Position numbers and translations under genes: made by a program
Notes under the pieces: generated by a model
Seen by the model: the letters and a program-made list of their open reading frames with translations, nothing else
Database searches by the model: none
What the model was told of the DNA's origin: nothing
NCBI GenBank assembly: GCA_016720835.1
Contig: JADKJW010000031.1
Span: 62,001-126,000 of the forward strand
Reading direction: 5' to 3'
DNA from: Ignavibacteria bacterium
Lineage (GTDB): Bacteria; Bacteroidota; Ignavibacteria; SZUA-365
Length of the DNA: 64,000 nt
Shown here: in pieces, positions 28,002 to 37,935 of the stretch
Layout of the letters: every line of letters begins with the position of its first letter
Position numbering within the stretch: the first letter of the stretch is position 1

Positions 28002-30035
28002 GTGCCACGGCGCGTATTGTTCATTCTTGTTGTGCTTCTTCTCGGATCGACGGCGGTGTTGCGCGCGCAGGACTCCGCACGGGTGCTGATTGTGAGCACG
28101 CGCGTGGGCGAATCGATCACCCGGTACCAGCGCGACAGGTACGCGCTGTTCCGCGGCATGACGGATTTCGCGTCGGCGACGTTCTACCTGCTGCCGGACG
28201 GCAGATGCGCGGGGCGCGTCGCGCGCAACACGGGGACGGGAACAACGGACACACTCGTCTGGTACTCGGAACGCGCGATCTCCACGATCAGCGAACAGAT
28301 CGATCATATTGAGGCTCTCGCAGATTCCCGCTACGTCATGGGTTCGAGCCCCGCGGCGCTTCGCGCCGGTCGCGCGGTTCCGCTCACCGAGATCGGCAGC
28401 GCCACCGAGCTTGCGCCGAGGCCGGGACAACCGGTGTTGCCGCCCGTGGAACGAGTGCCGCAGGACGGGTCGATCTGGCGCAAGGAGACACCAATGACTA
28501 TTCCGTTCGCGCTCATGCGCGGCAAGGCGGATTGCGTCGTCGCACGCATCTGCGACACGCTCGATGTGTACGGGTGGCGGTATTACCATCTCGTGCCCGC
28601 ATTGCAGGGCGTGACGGGGGCATCCTTCGCGCGCACGGCCGACGGCGCGGTGCTGCGCGTTTCCACGGAGCGAGGGGACACGGCGATTGCCTTGTCCGGG
28701 AATGAACTCCGGTTGCTCGTGCGATACATCGGGGCGTATGAACGCGCGATGCGTCTCTATGACGGCGACAGCGCGCACACTCCGGAGAATTTCGTCCGTC
28801 TTGGACACGCGTCCACGGTTCGTCCCTTGTTCGATCGCGGACTGCTGGGCCTGCGCGCGAGCGGGTACCGGTCACCGGAACGCGTGACGGCAACGACCAT
28901 CTTCGGCGATGTCACCACCGGACCGTTGTTCTTCTCGAGCAGCGAGGCGGTGTACCTGGGGGTGCAGAACGACGAGTGGGATGCCGTCGATACCTCGGGC
29001 TTCATCGTGCGTCTCCGCATGGATCAACTGTCGGACATCCGTCCCGAAGAGGGGAGCAGATTTGTCGGCGGTTTCTTCACCGGGTGGCTGGCATCAGCAG
29101 CGATCCTGAGCATGTATGCTCCCTTTGAAGTGGGCTCCCATAACGGAGGCGAGGAATTCACTGACGGAGGAGAGGCTGCGTTCACGGGGCTGCTCATGGG
29201 GCTTCCCTTTGGTGTCGCCGCAGGCGCGATCGCCGCCATTATCCCATCCCCCGAATATCCGGAAGAAGCGGACAGCTCCATCACATTTCGCGGATTGTCG
29301 CCCGCGCTCCGTGCCATGCAGGCGTTCAGAAGTTTCCCTCCTCCGGAGTTGCGCGCATTGATGAGCGGCAGCGAGAGGCGGCAGCTGGACAGTATCGCCG
29401 CCATGCAGCTGACCGCCACCGGCGGACTGGAGCGGGACGGGATCGCGGCAGAAGAGCAGAGTCCCGGACAGGAAACTTCGCGTGCCGCGAATGGATGTCG
29501 TGTGCAGCTTGCCTTGAATTATGGAATGCACTTGTATCAGGCGCGCAACACGGACATCCCAGACGATGGACGTCATGCAAGGAACTGGCTGGGCGCCGAC
29601 ATCGCCTTCATTCTCCCGTTGATCGCATTCAGCGACAACGGAGCGGGAGTATCTCTTCATCCGTATGCCGGCGGCGGGTGGAACACCATGCGAGCGGGGA
29701 TGGACCTTGCCCTCAACACCAGTTCCTCCTTTTACCTGACGGCCGGAATGGAGTACCAGAGCATCACCGAGAACGATTTCGGGCATTTCAATTTCTACTT
29801 CAATGACGTCCTCGAGCAGACAACGCTCCGCGATCACCTTTTTGCCACGATCGGCGCCGGACTCCGCTGGACCTCGACGTTTCTTGAGGTGCGGATGTGC
29901 TTCGGACTCGGCACTCCGTTGTATACTACCGGTCCGCAGGTGCTGGATCCGTGGTGGCCTCGGAGTCCCATGCCCAACATCCGCGGATTCAACACGTTTC
30001 TCATTCGGTTGGGATGGGAATGGCCGCTCGACTGA
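28002..30035 (+). CDS. Exported protein of unknown function with C-terminal barrel-like domain
   Basis: An ATG-initiated frame exists from 27957, but GTG at 28002 (VPRRVLFILVVLLLGS) is conserved with the paralogue at 25708 and gives a proper signal peptide; 677 residues. The N-terminal part (about 20-330) has no recognised domain and contains conserved RICDTLDVYGWRYYHLVPAL. Residues about 330-470 hold a small hydrophobic Gly-rich stretch. From about 490 the alternating strands (LALNYGMHLYQ, LGADIAFILPLIAFSDNG, ending FLIRLGWEWPLD) resemble an outer-membrane beta-barrel. The last 22 bases overlap the next gene, implying translational coupling with two lipoproteins downstream. Confidence 0.7.
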   Translation: MPRRVLFILVVLLLGSTAVLRAQDSARVLIVSTRVGESITRYQRDRYALFRGMTDFASATFYLLPDGRCAGRVARNTGTGTTDTLVWYSERAISTISEQIDHIEALADSRYVMGSSPAALRAGRAVPLTEIGSATELAPRPGQPVLPPVERVPQDGSIWRKETPMTIPFALMRGKADCVVARICDTLDVYGWRYYHLVPALQGVTGASFARTADGAVLRVSTERGDTAIALSGNELRLLVRYIGAYERAMRLYDGDSAHTPENFVRLGHASTVRPLFDRGLLGLRASGYRSPERVTATTIFGDVTTGPLFFSSSEAVYLGVQNDEWDAVDTSGFIVRLRMDQLSDIRPEEGSRFVGGFFTGWLASAAILSMYAPFEVGSHNGGEEFTDGGEAAFTGLLMGLPFGVAAGAIAAIIPSPEYPEEADSSITFRGLSPALRAMQAFRSFPPPELRALMSGSERRQLDSIAAMQLTATGGLERDGIAAEEQSPGQETSRAANGCRVQLALNYGMHLYQARNTDIPDDGRHARNWLGADIAFILPLIAFSDNGAGVSLHPYAGGGWNTMRAGMDLALNTSSSFYLTAGMEYQSITENDFGHFNFYFNDVLEQTTLRDHLFATIGAGLRWTSTFLEVRMCFGLGTPLYTTGPQVLDPWWPRSPMPNIRGFNTFLIRLGWEWPLD

Positions 30036-31604
30036 TTCACGGCGCGGTGATTGAGCGCATCAGCGTCCTGCTCCTGTTCGCGGTGACGATGCAGTCCTGC
30101 TTCTATTTCAGGCAGAAGGACGCGCATCCCGTGGCGAAACAGGAGAACGTCGCGATCTATTCGCCGGCAAAGGCGCATTTGTTCGATGGCGGAGTCATCG
30201 TCTATCGGGATGGTTTCTGGATCAGAGACAGCGCCATTGTCGGCGTGGGGTATCGGTATACCCTCGGGAGGGATCGCGCGGTGCCGGTCACGCGCATCGC
30301 TCTCGACAGCGTGGCGGCGCTCGAGTACTTCACCGACGAGGCCGACATGCTGCCCACGCTCGCCGCCGCTCCCGGCACTGCACTGGTCTTGACTGTCGGA
30401 ATCTCCCTGCTCGCGATACTGTTGTTCGGCTCCTGTCCGACCATCTACACGGACGACGGCAGCGCGACGCATCTCGAGTCCGAAGCCTTCTCCTACAGCA
30501 TCGCGCCGCGCTTCGAGGCCGACGATCTCGACCGGCTCGACAGCGGAGCCGTGGTCGACGGCACCTACCGCCTGCACGTCACGAACGAAGCGGCGGAAAC
30601 GCATTACATCAACCGTCTCCAGCTCGTCACGGCGGACCATCCGGTCGGCACCACCGCATTTCCGGGCTGCGATGAAGACGTCGTCCTCTTCGGACACGCA
30701 GCTCCGATACTCGCCGCGCGCAGCAGCGACGGGCGCGACGTGCGCGCGTTGCTCGCGTCGCCGGACGGCGCGGTGTTCCGCACGGATCCCGCCGTCGCGC
30801 GCGGGCTCGCGCGGTCCGTGACGCGCGACTGGGTGGAACTGACCGTGCGCGTGCCCGAGGGCGCGACGTCCATGGTGGTGGCCCTGCGCATGCGCAACAC
30901 GCTGTTCAACACCGTGCTGCTGTACGACGTCATGCTCGCGGGGCAGGGGCCGAAGGCCGTGGACTGGCTCGGTTCGGAGACGAACAACCTGCTGTACGCG
31001 TGGTCCTTCTACCGCTGGTACACGTCGCAGTTCGGCATGCACATCACCCTGCGCGACGGCGACCGACGAGGTGGCGCGCATCGGTGACGCGGGACCGATC
31101 GCCTGGCGCAGCGTCGCCGCGCGCATCGATGCACCGCGGGCGGGCATCGCGCAGCTGCGTCTCGAATTCCTGCCCGACAACTGGATGATCGACTGGGCGG
31201 GAGTGAGTTTCGATGGTGGCGCCGACGCGGAGCTGCGGACCGTTCCGCCGGCCCACGTCGAATGCGGAGGACGCGCGGACGGCCGCCGGGTCGCGGATCT
31301 TGTGGCGAAGGAGGACGACCGCTACCTCGTCACCGTGCCCGGCGACCGGCTGACCTTCGAGTACCGACCGGGCGCCGTACCGGCCGGCATGACGCGCAGC
31401 TACTTTGTCGGCACGCGCGGCTACTACATCGAGTGGCTGCGCAGCACGTGGCTGAAGCAGTGGCAACTGGCTGAGCGGGAGTACCCGTTCACGCTCAGCG
31501 ACGCGTCCATCACGCGCGCGGCCCGGCTGTGGCAGGAGAAGAAGGCGGACTTCGAGCGGCAGTTCTTCGGCACGCGCTTCGACGGGAAGGCGGGTGTCCG
31601 ATGA
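30014..31604 (+). CDS. Lipoprotein of unknown function, one frameshift
   Basis: ATG at 30014 lies inside the end of the preceding gene. The signal sequence ends in a lipobox (AVTMQSC), so the protein should be lipid-anchored. A hydrophobic segment (ALVLTVGISLLAILLFG) precedes the motif GSCPTIYTDDG. The first frame stops at 31087. An extra C near 31064 explains this, because the next frame continues DEVARIGDAGPIAWR to 31604. About 529 residues when joined. No family recognised. It overlaps the next lipoprotein gene by 4 bases, so the three genes form an operon. Confidence 0.65.
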
Positions 31605-32164
31605 GCGCGTCACGTCTGCTGCCCCTCGCCGTCGCCCTGCTGCTCGCGTCCTGCACCATCGAGAACACGGCCATCCTGACCAAGCCCACGGGGGACCTCT
31701 GCGACCTGCATCTGCGTCAGCAGCGCGGGACGCTGCGGGCGGAACTGCTCGCGGTGGAGGCCGATGCGGTCGTTGTCCTGCTGAATCAGACGCTCGTCAA
31801 GATCCCGGAGCAGGAGATCCGGGTCGTGTCCGTCGTCGGATACGACAACACCACGGAAAAGGTCATGCTGAACGGCTTTTCGAGTGTGGGCTTTTTCATG
31901 GCCGGGGTGCTGATGCTGACCAACAATGAAGAGCATCCCGTGGTCAACGTCGTTCCCGCGGCGATCCTGTGCCTCGGCTTCGGTGTCCTCAACATGGTTG
32001 CAGTACTCGACAAAACGCCCAGGACGTCATTTGCCTTTCCTCTGTCGCTGGAGGACAGGGAGCGCCTCCGTCTTTTCTCGCGCTACCAGGCCGGGCTGTC
32101 TCCAGAGAGGTGGAAGGACCTCCTCGCGCAGTACAAGCAGGAAGCCTTCGCGAGCGCGCCGTAA
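31601..32164 (+). CDS. Small lipoprotein, unknown
   Basis: ATG at 31601 overlaps the previous stop as ATGA. 187 residues; lipobox LLASC at about residue 17. A beta-rich region (RAELLAVEADAVVVLLN, KIPEQEIRVVSVVGYDN) is followed by two hydrophobic helices (VGFFMAGVLML and VVPAAILCLGFGVLNMVAV) and an amphipathic tail. Function unknown; coupled to the upstream lipoprotein. Confidence 0.65.
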   Translation: MSASRLLPLAVALLLASCTIENTAILTKPTGDLCDLHLRQQRGTLRAELLAVEADAVVVLLNQTLVKIPEQEIRVVSVVGYDNTTEKVMLNGFSSVGFFMAGVLMLTNNEEHPVVNVVPAAILCLGFGVLNMVAVLDKTPRTSFAFPLSLEDRERLRLFSRYQAGLSPERWKDLLAQYKQEAFASAP

Positions 32165-32303
32165 CCGTGCAATGGAACGATGAACACGTCGCGCATCGCC
32201 GTCCTGTTCGCCGTTCACATCCGCGGGCAATGGACTTGTGCCTGTGCCCGCGATTTGGCAAATTCCCGTGCTTGAAGAAACCTCAACAACCGGATGCACT
32301 GCG

Positions 32304-33245
32304 ATGACTCTTCGATACGGACTTTTGCCCGTCGCGGCGATCTGTTTCGTCGCGATGTTCCTCGCGCCGCGCGACGGCGCGGCACAGATGGTGGACTTCG
32401 GCAACGTGCAGTTGCCGTACTGGAAGGATTCCACCTACACCTTCACCAACACGCTCCCCGCGCCGGTCGACATCATCAAGACCAGGATCAAGAAGATCGG
32501 CGGGGACTTCATCATCATCACCGGCGCGGCTCCGTTCACCATCCCCTCCAACGGCACGCATGTGATGACGATCCGTTTCCTTCCGTCGAACTACGGCCTC
32601 TATACCGATTCGATGTATGTGGAGGGCGTCTTCCCGGGTTCGCCGATTCAGGTGGGATTGCGCGGCACGGGAGTGACCTGGCCCGTGGAAATGCAGTCCT
32701 TCACCGCGCGGCGCGTCGACGGCCGCGTGGAGCTCCGCTGGGTCACGGCGCAGGAGACCAACAACGTGGGCTTCGAAGTGCAGCGCAAGACCGCTGAAGA
32801 CATCGATTTCGCGGTCGCGGGTTTCGTGCCGGGCAGCGGCAGCACGCGTGCGCGGCGCGAGTACGCGTTCACGGACCCTTTCGATGTCCCGGCAGTCGCC
32901 GTTTCGTACCGCCTGCGGCAGATCGATGCCGATGGCAGGTTCGAATTCTCGCCGGTGGTGACCATGGAGGCGGACGCCTCCCCGGCCTCGCGTTTCGATT
33001 TCACCGCGGGACCGAATCCCGCTTCGGATCGCGCCACCTTCCGCTATCTGCTTCGCGAAGACGCGCGCGTGCGCCTGACCCTGATCGATGCGTCGGGTCG
33101 CACCATCGCCGTGCTCCATGAGGGAGAGGCCGTGTCGGGCTCGCATGCGCTTTCCGCGCGCCTTGACGACCTGCCCCGGGGCGCCTACGTCGTGACGCTG
33201 CAGGCGGGGCGCGAGAGCGTTTCCCGCGCACTGATCCTGCGCTGA
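32304..33245 (+). CDS. T9SS-sorted exported protein with ASPM/SPD-2-like beta domain
   Basis: ATG at 32304 gives a signal peptide (LLPVAAICFVAMFLAP, then GAAQ); an upstream in-frame ATG at 32238 does not. 313 residues. Residues 25-125 look like an immunoglobulin-like 'choice-of-anchor D/ASPM' domain (VDFGNVQLPYWKDSTYTF, GLRGTGV). Residues 125-225 resemble the linker found in many T9SS proteins (FTARRVDGRVELRWVTAQE). The C-terminus is a T9SS sorting domain (AGPNPASDRATFRY, GAYVVTLQ). Confidence 0.8.
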   Translation: MTLRYGLLPVAAICFVAMFLAPRDGAAQMVDFGNVQLPYWKDSTYTFTNTLPAPVDIIKTRIKKIGGDFIIITGAAPFTIPSNGTHVMTIRFLPSNYGLYTDSMYVEGVFPGSPIQVGLRGTGVTWPVEMQSFTARRVDGRVELRWVTAQETNNVGFEVQRKTAEDIDFAVAGFVPGSGSTRARREYAFTDPFDVPAVAVSYRLRQIDADGRFEFSPVVTMEADASPASRFDFTAGPNPASDRATFRYLLREDARVRLTLIDASGRTIAVLHEGEAVSGSHALSARLDDLPRGAYVVTLQAGRESVSRALILR

Positions 33246-33268
33246 TTTCCGTTCATATCCTGATGGTC

Positions 33269-33287
33269 GTGCCGCAGCCCGCGGCAC
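33269..33287 (+). terminator. Hairpin after T9SS gene
   Basis: GTGCCGC-AGCCC-GCGGCAC, a 7-bp perfect stem, 24 bases after the stop at 33245. There is no T-run after it, so it is a weak candidate for an intrinsic terminator. Confidence 0.3.
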
Positions 33288-33341
33288 CCTGCCGTCCCTG
33301 TACGTTGTCGGTTTCTTTTATTTCATTGACCGGAGTTCGCA

Positions 33342-35366
33342 ATGAGACGTTCGCTTCCCTTTGCCGTTTCGACCGCCATCGTTTTCGCAGTTCTTGCGGG
33401 ATTTGTCGCGCATGCGCAGTCCCCGCGGATGTCCCTCATTGAAGAAGGCACCAACGCGAGCTGCGGACCCTGCGCCACGCACAATCCGACCTTCGAGAAG
33501 TACCTCGTGAAGCCGCATGTCGCCTCGCGCGTGATTCCGCTCATCTACCATTCGTCGTGGCCCGGCCGCGACGTGATGTATTCCGCGAACACGGTCATGC
33601 ACACCGGCCGCATCGTGGGATACTACGCCATCAACGGCGTGCCGACGATCACGGTCAACGGCAAGTTCCCGACGCGCGTCACGGGTGGCTGGGACGGGAC
33701 GCCGTCGGACACGATCGCCATCAATAATTCGCTCTCGACGGCCACGGGCATGTCGCCGCTGACCATCACGGTGACCGAAGTTCAGACCGGCGCCGACGTG
33801 GCCGTGACGGTGGCGGTCCATTCTTCCGAAGCGTTGCAGAACAAGAAACTGCATGTCGCCGTGGTGGAGGGACATCACTACTACGCCAGCGCGGGGACCA
33901 ACGGCGAGAAGGACTTCTACTACATCGCGCGGAAGATGCTGCCGGATCACCTCGGCACGAGCCTGACCCTCGGCATCGGCGAGACGAAGACGTTCAACCA
34001 CACGTACACCGTCGACACGTCGTGGAACGCCAGCGAAATGTACGTGGTCGCCTTCGTGCAGGACGACGCGACGAAGGAAGTGCTGCAGGCCGGGACCGAC
34101 AAGATCGACCTGCGCATGCAGAGCGGTCCCACCGTGCTGCTGAACAACGCCGCGGGTCAGCCGGGCGAATTCACCGGCACGTTGCAGTCGCCCGTCGCGG
34201 GCGAGTACTCCGTCTCGCTGGCCACGAAGATGCCCGCGGGCTGGACCGCCGAGCTGCTCGTGGACAATGTGGTCGTCACGCCGCCGTCGAAAATCACGAT
34301 CGCGAAGGATGTGCCCCTTGCGGTCACGGTGCGCATCACTCCGGGCGCCTCGAAAAACCGCCTGGGCTCCGCGACCGTCACCGTGAACGGCCCGCGCGGC
34401 GGGAGCGTGTCTTCCGACTTCCGGCTCTATGCGCGCGACATCGAGGCGTTCGTGATGGTGAAGGACGAGGGCAATGCGGCGATCGCGGCGGCCTACCAGG
34501 CGGCGCTCGACAAATCGCTCTACTCGTACGCCCTCGCGCCGTCGGGCGACGAGCGCGGATTCGACCTCTCGATCTTCGGCGTCGTCGTCTGCGAAGTCGG
34601 CAAGACGACCCTCAATCAGGAGGATGTTCAGGTCCTGAAATCCTACATGAACGGCGGCGGCCGCCTCTTCCTGATCGGCGCGGAAATCGGCTGGGGCCTG
34701 GCGGACGACAGCGCCGCGATCGCCTGGGGCACCTACCGCGACGTGGCGTTCATGACCGACTATCTGCACACGCGGTACGTGCAGGACGATTATTCCGCCA
34801 CCACCGTGCGCGGCGTCGCGGGCGATCCCGTCGGCGACGGCTTCAACATCTCCTTCACCAGCGGCGTCCAGAACCAGGACACGCCGGACGAACTCGCGCC
34901 GCTCGGCACGGCCGTGCCCGTCTTCACGTACGGCAGTTCGGCGGCCGTCGCGGGCATCCGCTACGCGGACGCGAAGAACCGTCTCATCTTTTTCGGCTTC
35001 GGCCTCGAAGGCATCAGCCTGACCAATTCGCGCGGCGAGATCATGCGGCGCGGCATCGCCTGGCTGCTCGGCACGACGGGCGTTGACGATGCCTTCGACG
35101 TCGGGACACCCGCCGCCTTCTCGCTGTATCCGAATCCGGCGAGCGGCCGCCTGGTCGTCCAGGTCACCGTCGCGAGCGCATCGCGCCTCCGCGTCAGTCT
35201 GCACGACATGATGGGCCGCGAAGTCGCGCTGCTCGCCGATCGCGACGCCGCCCCGGGTGTCGAAACCCTCGTGTTCGACGCGGCGTCTCTGTCGCCTGGC
35301 AATTACGCGCTCCGCGTCGTCATGAACGGCATCGTGTCGGCGCGCCTCCTGACCATCGCGCGCTAG
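33342..35366 (+). CDS. Omp28-like T9SS protein (thioredoxin-like N-terminus)
   Basis: 674 residues; signal peptide to about residue 26 (AHAQS). Residues 30-215 form the Omp28-type thioredoxin-like domain with EEGTNASCGPCATHNP (CGPC) and NGVPTITVNG as the cis-Pro element. Residues 215-590 hold beta domains, including NEEDVQVLKSYMNGGGRLFL-like glutamine-amidotransferase-fold strands, and the C-terminus is a T9SS sorting domain (YPNPASGRLVVQV, GNYALRVVM). Larger than the relative at 16492. A role in extracellular redox or folding is inference. Confidence 0.85.
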   Translation: MRRSLPFAVSTAIVFAVLAGFVAHAQSPRMSLIEEGTNASCGPCATHNPTFEKYLVKPHVASRVIPLIYHSSWPGRDVMYSANTVMHTGRIVGYYAINGVPTITVNGKFPTRVTGGWDGTPSDTIAINNSLSTATGMSPLTITVTEVQTGADVAVTVAVHSSEALQNKKLHVAVVEGHHYYASAGTNGEKDFYYIARKMLPDHLGTSLTLGIGETKTFNHTYTVDTSWNASEMYVVAFVQDDATKEVLQAGTDKIDLRMQSGPTVLLNNAAGQPGEFTGTLQSPVAGEYSVSLATKMPAGWTAELLVDNVVVTPPSKITIAKDVPLAVTVRITPGASKNRLGSATVTVNGPRGGSVSSDFRLYARDIEAFVMVKDEGNAAIAAAYQAALDKSLYSYALAPSGDERGFDLSIFGVVVCEVGKTTLNQEDVQVLKSYMNGGGRLFLIGAEIGWGLADDSAAIAWGTYRDVAFMTDYLHTRYVQDDYSATTVRGVAGDPVGDGFNISFTSGVQNQDTPDELAPLGTAVPVFTYGSSAAVAGIRYADAKNRLIFFGFGLEGISLTNSRGEIMRRGIAWLLGTTGVDDAFDVGTPAAFSLYPNPASGRLVVQVTVASASRLRVSLHDMMGREVALLADRDAAPGVETLVFDAASLSPGNYALRVVMNGIVSARLLTIAR

Positions 35367-35408
35367 TCCGCCTGTCCCGCCCCTCGCGAAGAGGGCCGGA
35401 CGAGTTCC

Positions 35409-37808
35409 ATGGTGACATTCCGCAGTATCCGCGCCCCGCGCACGCTTCCCGTGACGCGGGGCGCGGCCGTTTTCCGCCGGGCATGCGGCATCCTGCTTGC
35501 GGTGCTCTGCGCGCTGCTCTCGCCGGATACGATGCGGGCGCAGACGCCGGCATCGTCATTTCTGGCGCCGCTGCGCGTCATCGACCTGAACGCGCTGCGC
35601 GGGAATCCCTTCCCGAACGCCCTCACGCCGCGCGGCATCGTCGTCGACCAGACCCGCAACATGGCCTTCGTCTCGATGCAGCGCACGAGCGGGATGCCCG
35701 TCTTCGACATCAACACCGGCGTGTCTCTCCGCCACCTCGCGCTCGCGTCCTGGGCGCCGGGCGCTCTCGTCATTCGCGCGATCAACCCGTCGATATGGAC
35801 GCTCTTCGCGCAACCCGCGGAGGAGTCGCCGGAACTGCTCGGCATTTCCACCATCGCCGGCACCGTCACGTCCCGGTACACGACGCCCGGCGGCGGCGCC
35901 GTCACCGGCGTGGCCGTGGATGTCGCAAGGAACCGGGTGTTCGTGGCGGACGGCACGCCCGTCGTCCGCATCCTCGACGGTCCGTCGCTGCGGGTGCACG
36001 ACTCGATTCGCATGGCGACCGGCATGAACGTCGGCACGATCGCATTCGACAGCGCGCGCGCCGTGCTCGTCGTCGCGTCGTCGGGACTGATCGGCGGGAG
36101 AATGATGGTGCAGGAGTACCAGGGGGACAAGCCGCACGCGTTGTACCGGGGGCTGTCCTTCAAAAGCGGCGAGCCCGCGCGGCGGGTGCTGGTCCACCCG
36201 TCCGACCGGAGCATGATGCTGGTCACCGCCGCGCGCGTGTTCTGCGTCGGTTCGGAAGGAATTCTTGACAAGGAGATCCGATTTGCGGGCGGCATCGCCG
36301 ACGCCGCGCTGCTCGCGTCCGCGCGGCGCCTCTTCGTGGTCGATTCCGCCGGGGACGGCACGGACGGCCTGCACCGCCTGTCGGGCAGGCTGCACTGGAT
36401 CGATCTCGCGACCTTCGCGCGCGACTCTCTCCCCGTCGGGCACCGCGCGCGCAGCATCGCCGTGCACGAGTCCAGCGGCAGCCTGCTGCTCGCGAGCGAG
36501 AACGAGAACCGCGTGCTCGTGCTCGACGGCAGGACCCTCTCGCCGCGCCATTCCTTCGATCCCGGCGAGAGCGCGGAGGCGCTGGCGTGGGATCCGGGCC
36601 GCTTCGCGCTCTTCGCGGCGGACGCGCTCGGCGACGGCAACGGCATCGCACGCATCGGCGGATATCAGTTCCAGACCCTGGACATGTTCCGCAGCGGCAC
36701 GCGGCCCGTCGCGATCGCCTTCGATCACCGCCTCCGGCGTCTGTTCGCGCTCGATCATGAAGAGAGCGCCGTGTCGGTCTTCGATGTCGACGATTCCTCC
36801 GGACGCAGATCGCTGCTCCTGCCGGGCGTTCCGGAGGCGCGGAGCGGCGAGACCGCCCACCTCGCCTTCGATTCCGCCTCCCATCTGCTGCTTGCCTGCG
36901 CGCCGGAATCCGGGCGCTGGACCCTCATCGACGGCGCCGCGGAACGCGTCGTGCGCGGGGGAAACGTGGACGGCTACACGTATGCGCCGGGCGGCGGACC
37001 CGGCCGCCTGCAGGGCGCGCTCGCCGTGCCCGACGACGCCTTCGCCGTGTTCCGCCAACCGGAGCGCATCCTGAACGTGTACCGGCTCTCCAGCGGGGCA
37101 TTGCTGCAGATCGTCGATCTCTCGGGTTTGCCATGGGAGCGGACCGAAAAAACAGACGGGGAACTCCTGTACTACGACGCGCAGCGCCGCAGAGTGTTTG
37201 CCGGTCCGCACGCGATAGACACCCGCACATGGGAATTGACGGCGGAACAGCTCCCTGTCGCGGCGCGCATCATCGGCGCAAGCGAGGACGGCACGCGCCT
37301 CGTGGGCCTCGCGGTGGACGACAGCGTGCGGCTCACCATCCACGCCGCGGGCGATCTTCGCCTCCTGCACGCGTTCAGCCTGTATCCGGCATCGGAGGGT
37401 GCTCCCGTCGCCTGCTACGTCGCCCGAGGCGCGCGGCTCTTCCTGGCGGAGTACCAGCACGCGCGCATCCGCGAGTATGCATTGACCGGGGTCACCGGCA
37501 TCGAGACGGAGCCGCCTGCCGCCGCGACGGGACTGTCCGTTGCCATCTCTCCCCATCCGGTCCCGCGCGGCGACGGGTTCACCGTGCTGCTGACGACCGA
37601 CGCGCCGGATGCGCCGCGGATCGGCATGGTGACGCTTGCATTGCACGATCTCGCGGGACGATTGCGCGCCGTACGCGCCGTTTCTGACGCAGGCGGCGGC
37701 GCGCGGATGTATCGCATGGAGACCCGCGGTATCGCGCCGGGCGTGTACGTGCTGACGGCGTCGGACGGCGTCCGATTCGCCCGATGCCGGGTGCTCGTCG
37801 CTCCATGA
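35409..37808 (+). CDS. Secreted beta-propeller (YVTN/NHL-like) protein with T9SS sorting domain
   Basis: 799 residues. The signal sequence sits behind an Arg-rich n-region (ACGILLAVLCALLSPDTMRAQ). The body is a run of about 40-residue repeats (GIVVDQTRNMAFVSM, GVAVDVARNRVFVADGT, AIAFDHRLRRLFALDHE), the hallmark of a seven-bladed YVTN or NHL propeller. The C-terminal 80 residues are a T9SS-type sorting domain (PHPVPRGDGFTVLL, GVYVLTASD). Binding partner unknown. It starts 43 bases after the Omp28-like gene. Confidence 0.8.
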   Translation: MVTFRSIRAPRTLPVTRGAAVFRRACGILLAVLCALLSPDTMRAQTPASSFLAPLRVIDLNALRGNPFPNALTPRGIVVDQTRNMAFVSMQRTSGMPVFDINTGVSLRHLALASWAPGALVIRAINPSIWTLFAQPAEESPELLGISTIAGTVTSRYTTPGGGAVTGVAVDVARNRVFVADGTPVVRILDGPSLRVHDSIRMATGMNVGTIAFDSARAVLVVASSGLIGGRMMVQEYQGDKPHALYRGLSFKSGEPARRVLVHPSDRSMMLVTAARVFCVGSEGILDKEIRFAGGIADAALLASARRLFVVDSAGDGTDGLHRLSGRLHWIDLATFARDSLPVGHRARSIAVHESSGSLLLASENENRVLVLDGRTLSPRHSFDPGESAEALAWDPGRFALFAADALGDGNGIARIGGYQFQTLDMFRSGTRPVAIAFDHRLRRLFALDHEESAVSVFDVDDSSGRRSLLLPGVPEARSGETAHLAFDSASHLLLACAPESGRWTLIDGAAERVVRGGNVDGYTYAPGGGPGRLQGALAVPDDAFAVFRQPERILNVYRLSSGALLQIVDLSGLPWERTEKTDGELLYYDAQRRRVFAGPHAIDTRTWELTAEQLPVAARIIGASEDGTRLVGLAVDDSVRLTIHAAGDLRLLHAFSLYPASEGAPVACYVARGARLFLAEYQHARIREYALTGVTGIETEPPAAATGLSVAISPHPVPRGDGFTVLLTTDAPDAPRIGMVTLALHDLAGRLRAVRAVSDAGGGARMYRMETRGIAPGVYVLTASDGVRFARCRVLVAP

Positions 37809-37935
37809 CGGTCCGGGCAGATCGCAGCCCGTCGTTTTTCATTGTCCGTCCTCTGCGTATTTTACGATGCTCTGGCGATGGCGGCGTATTTCGCGGCGCC
37901 ACTCCATCACGAATCACATCACTCGGAGGATACGC

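Noticed and set aside
33318..35204. 628-codon minus-strand frame
   Set aside because: Shadow of the Omp28-like T9SS gene; no recognisable motif, high Arg/Asp content.
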